A stretch of DNA of 6,628 bases. Source: Oscillospiraceae bacterium (GTDB lineage: Bacteria > Bacillota > Clostridia > Oscillospirales > Ruminococcaceae). Shown here in pieces: positions 1-4,892 of the stretch. A program made the translations under genes and the position numbers. Location of the stretch: contig JAEDNF010000090.1 of the NCBI GenBank assembly GCA_016302655.1, positions 1-6,628 of the forward strand. Direction: 5' to 3'. How positions within the stretch are numbered: the first letter of the stretch is position 1; each line of letters opens with the position of its first letter. Below the pieces are notes generated by a model. It did not search any database. It was not told the DNA's origin and worked only from the letters and a program-made list of their open reading frames with translations.

Positions 1-27
1 AAAAAGCAGAGTCTTTGTATGAACAGA

Positions 28-209
28 TGTACGCAAAGAGAGAACAACCGGCTAATGCGTACACCCTGTCCGAAAGGACAGCAACGGAGAGAGAAATTCA
101 TTTACACCACCCTACTTTTATGCAAAATAAAGTATAGTGGGTGCAGAGGGAAACTATTCCCCCGGTCAGCCAGAACCGGACTGCATCGCTGTGTGCCGTT
201 TTTAACGGC
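28..209 (+). ncRNA. Structured 5' leader RNA of the ftsE operon, class unassigned
   Basis: No gene is supported in the first 233 bases. The stretch holds a run of exact inverted repeats: an 8-bp stem 28-35/56-63 with a 20-nt loop; CTGTCC-GAAA-GGACAG at 66-81 (a GNRA tetraloop hairpin); a long arm 105-143 with an inner TACTTT/AAAGTA stem (113-118/129-134) and an outer CACCAC/GTGGGTG stem with one bulged G; GGGAA-ACTA-TTCCC at 148-161; CCGGT/ACCGG at 162-166/175-179; and GCCGTT-TTT-AACGGC at 195-209. TCTTTG (12-17) can pair with CAAAGA (34-39), which competes with the first stem. The loop GGCT (50-53) can pair with AGCC (168-171) in another loop. A possible closing stem is GCA/TGC plus GTCT/GGAC (6-14 with 178-184). 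This density looks like a riboswitch or other cis-regulatory RNA that ends 8 nt before the ftsE ribosome binding site. I cannot name the family. The transcription start is not visible and may lie upstream of the window. Confidence 0.45.
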
Positions 210-217
210 TGGTAATC

Positions 218-225
218 AGGAAGGA
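218..225 (+). promoter_or_regulatory. Ribosome binding site of ftsE
   Basis: AGGAAGGA lies 8 nt before the ATG at 234, which is good spacing and fixes that start. It follows the last leader hairpin (195-209) by 8 nt, so folding of the leader could affect its accessibility. No long complement to it is evident in the leader. Confidence 0.7.
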
Positions 226-233
226 ATGGTAAA

Positions 234-926
234 ATGGTAGAATTAAAAAATGTCGACGTTCATTTCAAGGACGGCGGCGGAGTTGACGCTTTAAACGGCG
301 TCAATTTGCGTATTGAGGACGGTGAATTCGTCTTTATCGTAGGCGACAGCGGCGCAGGAAAATCAACCCTGTTAAAGCTCCTTACAAGAGAGATAGCGCC
401 GACTTCGGGAAGAGTATTTGTAAACGGATACAACCTTGCAAAGATAAAGAGCAAGAAGATACCTTATTTCAGAAGATCGATAGGTATGATATTTCAGGAT
501 TTCCGCCTGATACCCGATCTTAACGTATATGACAATGTAGCTTTTGTTTTAAGAGTTACAAACAAGTCGAAAAGGACGATACGGCACAGAGTACCCTATG
601 TCCTTAACCTTGTAAAGCTCGCAGAAAGAGCTAAGGCATACCCCGACACGCTCTCGGGCGGTGAAAAGCAGAGAGTAGCCATTGCAAGAGCCTTTGCGAG
701 CGATCCGGGACTGATAATCGCAGACGAGCCGACGGCGAACATTGACCCTGCGCTGTCGTATGATATAGTTAAACTGCTCAAGGAGATAAACAAGTGCGGC
801 ACGACCGTAATAATGGTAACTCACGAGCACAGCCTTGTTGAATATTTCGGAGGAAGGATCGTCAGCTTAAAGGCGGGCGAGGTAGTTTTCGACGAATATG
901 TGGAAGGTGAGGCGCAGGATGAATAA
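234..926 (+). CDS. ftsE: Cell division ATP-binding protein FtsE
   Basis: This is the cytoplasmic ATPase of the FtsEX complex, which uses ATP hydrolysis to change the shape of FtsX and so activate cell-wall hydrolases at the division site or side wall. The 230-residue protein has the usual family length and every ABC ATPase motif: Walker A GDSGAGKST (37-45), Q-loop Gln88, signature LSGGEKQR (140-147), Walker B LIIADEP (160-166), D-loop around NIDP (169-172) and switch His197. The stretch FQDFRLIPDLNVYDNV (87-102) is typical of FtsE and separates it from LolD and MacB relatives. The start is fixed by AGGAAGGA at 218-225. The last 8 nt overlap the start of ftsX, so the two are probably translationally coupled. 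I see no missing residue or unusual base use. The identity is firm, because both the FtsE hallmark and the adjacent ftsX agree. Confidence 0.97.
   Translation: MVELKNVDVHFKDGGGVDALNGVNLRIEDGEFVFIVGDSGAGKSTLLKLLTREIAPTSGRVFVNGYNLAKIKSKKIPYFRRSIGMIFQDFRLIPDLNVYDNVAFVLRVTNKSKRTIRHRVPYVLNLVKLAERAKAYPDTLSGGEKQRVAIARAFASDPGLIIADEPTANIDPALSYDIVKLLKEINKCGTTVIMVTHEHSLVEYFGGRIVSLKAGEVVFDEYVEGEAQDE
902..912 (+). promoter_or_regulatory. Ribosome binding site that sets the ftsX start at 919
   Basis: GGAAGGTGAGG inside the end of ftsE lies 6 nt before the ATG at 919. It favours that start over the ATG at 898, which would add seven residues (MWKVRRR) that the family lacks and has no comparable upstream site. 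Confidence 0.65.
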
Positions 927-1806
927 TATCAGTTATCTTATCAAGCAGGGCATAAGATCCGTCTGGAAGAACCGCTTTATGTCCTTTGCGAGCCTTTGTA
1001 TACTTACGGTGAGCCTTATCCTTGTCGGAATGTCCGCAATAGTTATGCTTGACTGCGGAATCATTCTTGACAATGTTTCCGATAAAAACGAGATCAGCGT
1101 TTATCTTGAAGATGACGCAGATATAGCACATATAGGCGAGGTGCTGAAAAGCAACACCCTCACCGCTTCTACGCAGTACATTTCTCCCGAAGAGGGACTT
1201 GCCAAGATGATGGAGCAGTACGAAGAGCAGCGTGCGCTGTTTGAGAGCCTGCCTTACAATCCCGTGCCGCCGACCTATATGGTGACGATAAACGACCTTG
1301 ACGAAATATCCGTTGCAGTACAGCAGTTCTCGGCGATAGAAGGCGTTTATAAAGTAAATGCGCCGACCGATTTTGCAAGCTTCATAAAAGACCTCAGAAC
1401 GACCTTTACCATAATAGGCATAGTTCTTATTGCGGCGCTCGGTACGGTAAGCGTAATAATCATATCGAATACCACAAGGCTCAGCGTATTCGCCCGCCGA
1501 AAAGAAATCGCTATCATGCGTATTGTCGGAGCGACAAACTCCTTTATCAAGACTCCGTTCTTTGTTGAAGGAATGTCGATAGGACTTGTGTCGGGCGTGC
1601 TTGCGTGGTTTGTCACAAAAATCGTATATGAGAATCTGTACAATATGTTCACAAGCAGTCTCGGAATGTGGAATGCGCTCGGTATGGGCGATATCCTCCG
1701 CTTTTCCGATATAGGCTGGTATGTGCTTGCCGCCTGCTGTGCGGCAGGAGCTCTGCTCGGAGCTATCGGTACGGTACTCAGCACAGGAAAGTACCTTAAG
1801 GTATAA
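919..1806 (+). CDS. ftsX: Cell division protein FtsX (permease-like subunit)
   Basis: FtsX is the membrane subunit of FtsEX. It passes the ATP-driven signal from FtsE to a cell-wall hydrolase or its activator through its outer domain. The 295-residue protein shows the expected layout: a short cytoplasmic N-terminus, a first membrane segment at about 21-44, an external domain at about 45-162, a second segment at about 163-183, a cytoplasmic loop with the family-typical RRKEIAIMRIVGAT (193-206), a third segment at about 216-236 and a fourth at about 268-288. The external domain carries SLPYNPVPPTYMV (110-122), close to the usual 'NPLP' stretch of FtsX. It overlaps ftsE by 8 nt and is followed after 17 nt by the coiled-coil M23 peptidase, the likely partner of the external domain. 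The product is likely a homodimer with two FtsE subunits (family knowledge). No defects are seen. Confidence 0.95.
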   Translation: MNNISYLIKQGIRSVWKNRFMSFASLCILTVSLILVGMSAIVMLDCGIILDNVSDKNEISVYLEDDADIAHIGEVLKSNTLTASTQYISPEEGLAKMMEQYEEQRALFESLPYNPVPPTYMVTINDLDEISVAVQQFSAIEGVYKVNAPTDFASFIKDLRTTFTIIGIVLIAALGTVSVIIISNTTRLSVFARRKEIAIMRIVGATNSFIKTPFFVEGMSIGLVSGVLAWFVTKIVYENLYNMFTSSLGMWNALGMGDILRFSDIGWYVLAACCAAGALLGAIGTVLSTGKYLKV

Positions 1807-1823
1807 CGGCGAAAGGAATAAGG

Positions 1824-3131
1824 ATGATGCTGAAAAAAATTCTGCGGTATCTGACTTCATTCGTCACGATATCCGCAATGACCTTTGGTATAATAGTGTC
1901 CTACGCACCGGTAGGCGCAGATGAGCTTACTGTTGACGATATAAAGGACAGAATTGAGCAGATAAAGCAGGAAAACGAAGAAAGACGCAACGAACTCCAG
2001 CAGATAGAAGGAGATATCTCCGAATCAAAGGAAGACCTTAACAAAGCGGCGGCGCTTCTGTACGAACAGCAGGACTTAGTTGACTACTACAACAACCTCG
2101 TTTATTATAAAAACGAGGATATCAAGGCTCTGCAGTCGGAAATAGACGGTCTTACCGAAGATATAGAGAAAAAGGATCAGGCAATACAAACCGCACAGGC
2201 GGATATTGACAAGCTTGATAAAGAGAATCAGGAAAACCTTGAAAAGTTCGCACAGATAATAAGAGTGATGTATACCACCGGCTCAAGCGATATGTTCAGC
2301 GTGCTGGCAGGCTCTGCGGATTTCTACGATCTGATGATAAACAGCGAGGTTGTCGGCAAGATAAGTGAGCAGAACCTTGAGTTTATGAACAAGCTCACCG
2401 CCGATATGAAAAAGCTTGAATCCGACAAGAAACAGCTTGAAACGGACAAGGCTGACCTTGAAGCCGATAAAGTAAAGCTTGACGATAAAATGAGCGTTAT
2501 GCTCACAGAAAAAGCCGAGCTGGATGAAATGGCAGCTAATGCAAAGGCGGCGGAAGCCACCTTGCAGGCGGACTATAACAAATACTACAATGATGTTGCC
2601 GACCTTGAGTACAGGCAGAGCAGCATTGAGTATGAGATAAGCGTCAGCGAGGCCGATATAGAGGCTTACGAAGAGCAGATAAAAGAGATAATAAAGCAGC
2701 AGACCAACCCCGAAAAAGAGTATCAGGACGGCGAATGGTACTGGCCTGTGCCGGGTCGTTCATACATATCCTGCAATTTCGGCTGGGACTATGACTTCGG
2801 CAGATATCACAAGGGTATCGATGTGGGCGACGCAGGTATTATGGGAGATAATGTGCTTGCTTCAAAGGCAGGTACGGTCATCGTTGCCGAGACAAGCTAC
2901 ATCCCCGGCTACAGCTACGGAATGTATGTCGTTGTAGATCACGGCGGCGGATATACCACTACATACGCACATCTGAGCGATGTATATGTGTATGTCGGAC
3001 AGGAAGTCGAGCAGGGCGAATATTTAGGCGCTGTCGGCAGTACGGGATTCTCAACCGGTCCGCATCTTCACTTTGAGATAAGAATTGACGGTGAGCCCGT
3101 AAATCCGTTCAACTATGTTTCAATGGCATGA
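1824..3131 (+). CDS. Secreted coiled-coil M23 (LytM) murein peptidase, likely FtsEX effector
   Basis: A 435-residue exported peptidase predicted to cut peptide cross-links in peptidoglycan. Residues 1-32 form a signal peptide (KK near the start, a hydrophobic core at about 10-28, and VGA before Asp33 as a likely cleavage site). Residues 35-295 are mostly charged coiled coil rich in Glu, Lys, Asp and Gln. A PcsB/CwlO-type conserved patch lies in it: RVMYTTGS (147-154) followed by MFSVLAGSADFYDLM (157-171). The LytM domain runs from W305 to the C-terminus. It has HKGID (His329, Asp333), YAHL (His383) and HLH (His414, His416), matching the zinc ligands (329, 333, 416) and catalytic histidines (383, 414) of active M23 enzymes. 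In E. coli EnvC these residues are lost, so this protein looks like an enzyme and not just an activator. The start follows AAAGGA at 1812-1817; a second ATG at 1827 is equally possible. The gene begins 17 nt after ftsX, which supports a role as the FtsEX-controlled hydrolase (inference). Confidence 0.9.
   Translation: MMLKKILRYLTSFVTISAMTFGIIVSYAPVGADELTVDDIKDRIEQIKQENEERRNELQQIEGDISESKEDLNKAAALLYEQQDLVDYYNNLVYYKNEDIKALQSEIDGLTEDIEKKDQAIQTAQADIDKLDKENQENLEKFAQIIRVMYTTGSSDMFSVLAGSADFYDLMINSEVVGKISEQNLEFMNKLTADMKKLESDKKQLETDKADLEADKVKLDDKMSVMLTEKAELDEMAANAKAAEATLQADYNKYYNDVADLEYRQSSIEYEISVSEADIEAYEEQIKEIIKQQTNPEKEYQDGEWYWPVPGRSYISCNFGWDYDFGRYHKGIDVGDAGIMGDNVLASKAGTVIVAETSYIPGYSYGMYVVVDHGGGYTTTYAHLSDVYVYVGQEVEQGEYLGAVGSTGFSTGPHLHFEIRIDGEPVNPFNYVSMA
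2096..2118 (+). other. Perfect 8-bp inverted repeat inside the M23 gene
   Basis: CCTCGTTT (2096-2103) and AAACGAGG (2111-2118) are exact complements around a 7-nt AT-only loop. The stem lies in the part encoding the coiled coil (around LVYYKNED). It could form an mRNA hairpin, but a chance origin cannot be excluded. No T-run follows, so it is not a terminator. Confidence 0.35.
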
Positions 3132-3146
3132 TAAACAGATAAAAAG

Positions 3147-3155
3147 AAAGGGTGA
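3147..3155 (+). promoter_or_regulatory. Ribosome binding site that sets the S41 gene start at 3161
   Basis: AAAGGGTGA lies 5 nt before the ATG at 3161. The in-frame GTG at 3152 falls inside this site, so it is not the start. The ATG start gives a basic MNKK end followed directly by a membrane anchor. Confidence 0.65.
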
Positions 3156-3160
3156 TACAA

Positions 3161-4351
3161 ATGAATAAAAAGGTATCGCTCGGCGTAATGATAAGCATGA
3201 TAGCGGTTGCCTGCGCCATCACATTCGTACTGACTATGACGGTTTCGCTCAATATGTACAACTCGATGGTTGCCGGCGTTAAAGAGCGTGAAACTATCAA
3301 CGCCAAAATCAAAGAGATAGATACTTATGTCCGCAGTTCATCATTATATGAGATAGATGAAGACGAGCTGATAAACGGCATAGCAAACGGCTATATCGGC
3401 GGCACATCCGACAAATACGCCAGGTACTATAACGCCGATGAATACTACAAGCTCCAGCAGATACAAAGCGGCGTAATAATCGGTACGGGACTTGAAACCA
3501 GAATAAGCGGCGATTATCTTGAAGTTACCGATGTTTACGAAGGCTCGTCTGCCGATGTTGAGGAGATAAGAAGCGGATATGTAATAACTGCGGTTGACGG
3601 CAAGAGCGTGCTTGAAACAGGTGCGGAGAACGCACAGAAGGCGCTTGACGGCGAAGAGGGCACAAAGCTGTCCGTATCCTTTACCACTCCCGACGGAAAC
3701 GAAAAGACAGTAACGCTTATCCGTCAGAGCATAAAGCTTACTTCCGTTAAGGCGGCGCTTACAGACGGCTATGCGTATATAAAGATATACACCTTCAACG
3801 ATATGACGGACGAACAGTTCATTCAGCTGATAGAGCAGTACGAGGCTCAGTCGGTACTGGGATATATTTTCGACCTCAGAGATGTTTCGGACGGAATTGC
3901 AGAGCCGGTCAAGGCAATGCTGAACAGAGTGCTTGACAAGGCGACCGTTGCAAGCCAGATAGACGCAAACGGCAAGGATACCACATTTATCGAGACTGAC
4001 GGAACGACAGTACTTGATAAGCCTATAGCGGTAATAACAAACGCAAATACGGCGTGTCTTGCCGAGATATTTGCGGTTGCACTGAGAAATCACGCAAATG
4101 CGGCGATCGTCGGTTCGATAACGGCAGGAAAATCCCAGCTGCAGACTACGCAGAGCTTCAAGGACGGAAGCGCCGTGTCAATATCGACGGCATATATCGT
4201 TCCGACCGAATCGGACGATTTCGGCGATGTGGGAGTTAAGCCCGATTATATTGTCGAGCTTACGGCACAGCAGGCAGAGAGCATAAAATTTGCCGATAAG
4301 ACTACCGACCCTCAGCTTCAGAAGGCTCTGGAAATAGTAGCCACCAAGTAA
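3161..4351 (+). CDS. Membrane-anchored PDZ/S41 C-terminal processing protease homologue with Cys at the nucleophile position
   Basis: The 396-residue protein has the layout of Ctp proteases: a basic start, one membrane segment at about 6-30 that would place the rest outside the cell, a helical linker with TSDKYARYYNADEY, a PDZ domain at about 104-190 (VDGKSV matches the usual 'VDG' strand) and an S41 core at about 195-390 (GYAYIKIYTF at 203-212). By spacing with E. coli Tsp (Ser430, Asp441, Lys455), the catalytic positions are Cys299 (in TACLAE instead of SASASE), Asn310 and Lys324 (in TAGKSQLQ). Lys is kept, Ser is Cys and Asp is Asn. The usual DLRxNPGG motif reads DLRDVSDG (238-245). The protein could be a Cys-Lys protease, a very weak enzyme, or an inactive scaffold or regulator. 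It lies 29 nt after the M23 gene. Bacillus also has a Ctp gene (ctpB) near ftsEX, so the context fits control or processing of a wall hydrolase (inference). Fold and family are firm, activity is open. Confidence 0.85.
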   Translation: MNKKVSLGVMISMIAVACAITFVLTMTVSLNMYNSMVAGVKERETINAKIKEIDTYVRSSSLYEIDEDELINGIANGYIGGTSDKYARYYNADEYYKLQQIQSGVIIGTGLETRISGDYLEVTDVYEGSSADVEEIRSGYVITAVDGKSVLETGAENAQKALDGEEGTKLSVSFTTPDGNEKTVTLIRQSIKLTSVKAALTDGYAYIKIYTFNDMTDEQFIQLIEQYEAQSVLGYIFDLRDVSDGIAEPVKAMLNRVLDKATVASQIDANGKDTTFIETDGTTVLDKPIAVITNANTACLAEIFAVALRNHANAAIVGSITAGKSQLQTTQSFKDGSAVSISTAYIVPTESDDFGDVGVKPDYIVELTAQQAESIKFADKTTDPQLQKALEIVATK

Positions 4352-4360
4352 GAAAACCGT

Positions 4361-4375
4361 GGCGGCATTGCCGCC
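4361..4375 (+). other. GC-rich hairpin in the gap before greA
   Basis: GGCGGC (4361-4366) and GCCGCC (4370-4375) are exact complements around a 3-nt ATT loop. This is the only notable element in the 55-nt gap between the S41 gene and greA. AT-rich but not T-run sequence follows (two TATAAC copies at 4382-4387 and 4388-4393), so it does not look like an intrinsic terminator. It may stabilise or mark a processing point in the mRNA, or allow partial termination. Confidence 0.45.
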
Positions 4376-4393
4376 GGCATATATAACTATAAC

Positions 4394-4398
4394 GGAGG
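4394..4398 (+). promoter_or_regulatory. Ribosome binding site that sets the greA start at 4407
   Basis: A consensus GGAGG lies 8 nt before the ATG at 4407. It rules out the in-frame GTG at 4359, which would add 16 residues encoded by the hairpin region and unlike any GreA N-terminus. Confidence 0.8.
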
Positions 4399-4406
4399 AC
4401 ATTATA

Positions 4407-4877
4407 ATGGCAGGACAGACTGTATTAACACAAAAAGGTCTTAAGGATCTTGAGGAGAGACTTGAACACTTAAAGTCAGTCACAAGAAAAGAAATAGCTG
4501 AAAAGATAAAGGTAGCACTTTCATTCGGCGACTTATCCGAGAACTCGGAGTACGATGAAGCCAAAAACGAGCAGGGTATCGTTGAGGCTGAGATCGCCGA
4601 GATCGAGGCAACGCTCAAAAACGCTAAGGTAGTCGATGAAGAAGAGCTTTCTACAGAGCATGTAAACATCGGTAACACGGTCGTACTTGAAGACGAGAAC
4701 GGAAAGACTATCAAGTTCTTCCTTGTCGGCTCAAAGGAAGTTGATATGAAGGCTATGAAGATATCCGACGAATCTCCCATAGGCAAGGCTTGCATAGGCA
4801 AGGGACTGGGCGAGGAGATAGAAGTAGAAGCTCCCGCAGGCATAAGAAAGTACAGAATAGTAGAGATAGATAAGTAA
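4407..4877 (+). CDS. greA: Transcription elongation factor GreA
   Basis: GreA enters the secondary channel of RNA polymerase and stimulates cleavage of the 3' end of backtracked RNA, so that stalled complexes can restart. The 156-residue product matches the usual length of about 158. The N-terminal coiled-coil hairpin (about 8-75) has the characteristic tip FGDLSENSEYDEAK (40-53), with the acidic pair Asp42 and Glu45 that positions Mg2+ in the polymerase active site. The C-terminal FKBP-like domain (about 80-156) contains SPIGKACIGKGLGEEIEVEAP, a standard GreA signature. The gene lies 55 nt after the S41 gene and 15 nt before lysS; the greA-lysS pair is common in Firmicutes (family knowledge), so the two are probably co-transcribed. 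Nothing unusual is seen. Confidence 0.97.
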   Translation: MAGQTVLTQKGLKDLEERLEHLKSVTRKEIAEKIKVALSFGDLSENSEYDEAKNEQGIVEAEIAEIEATLKNAKVVDEEELSTEHVNIGNTVVLEDENGKTIKFFLVGSKEVDMKAMKISDESPIGKACIGKGLGEEIEVEAPAGIRKYRIVEIDK

Positions 4878-4892
4878 ACGAGAGGAAAAATA

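Noticed and set aside
101..138. Promoter-like TTTACA (101-106) and TATAGT (133-138)
   Set aside because: The spacing is 26 nt, far from the usual 17, and both lie in or at the long hairpin arm 105-143, whose pairing explains the AT-rich sequence.
148..190. Cobalamin riboswitch, suggested by GTCAGCCAGAACCGG
   Set aside because: The core segments expected upstream (the CCGGTGCAAATCCGG-like arm and the GCCACTG box) are absent.
19..240. 73-codon open frame through the leader, overlapping the ftsE start
   Set aside because: No ribosome binding site before it, no recognisable protein feature, and it runs through exact inverted repeats that are better explained as RNA structure. A regulatory leader peptide is not excluded but not supported.
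898..921. Alternative ATG start of ftsX at 898
   Set aside because: It would add MWKVRRR and lacks a good ribosome binding site, while 919 has GGAAGGTGAGG at the right distance and matches the family N-terminus.
1728..1746. TGCCGC/GCGGCA inverted repeat inside ftsX
   Set aside because: It falls in an Ala/Cys-rich membrane segment where GCC/GCG codons produce such complementarity by composition alone.
862..1860. Long open frame on the - strand opposite ftsX
   Set aside because: It mirrors the codon pattern of ftsX, gives a low-complexity, His/Tyr/Arg-rich protein without recognisable domains, has no ribosome binding site and overlaps a firm gene along its whole length.
3344..4093. Long open frame on the - strand opposite the S41 gene
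   Set aside because: Same reasons: Tyr/Cys/Arg-rich shadow translation without motifs, lying opposite a gene with clear domain structure.
4382..4408. -10-like TATAAC/TATAAT boxes before greA as a promoter
   Set aside because: No -35 box at proper spacing (TTGCCG at 4368 is 8 or 14 nt away), and transcription would begin at or after the ribosome binding site.
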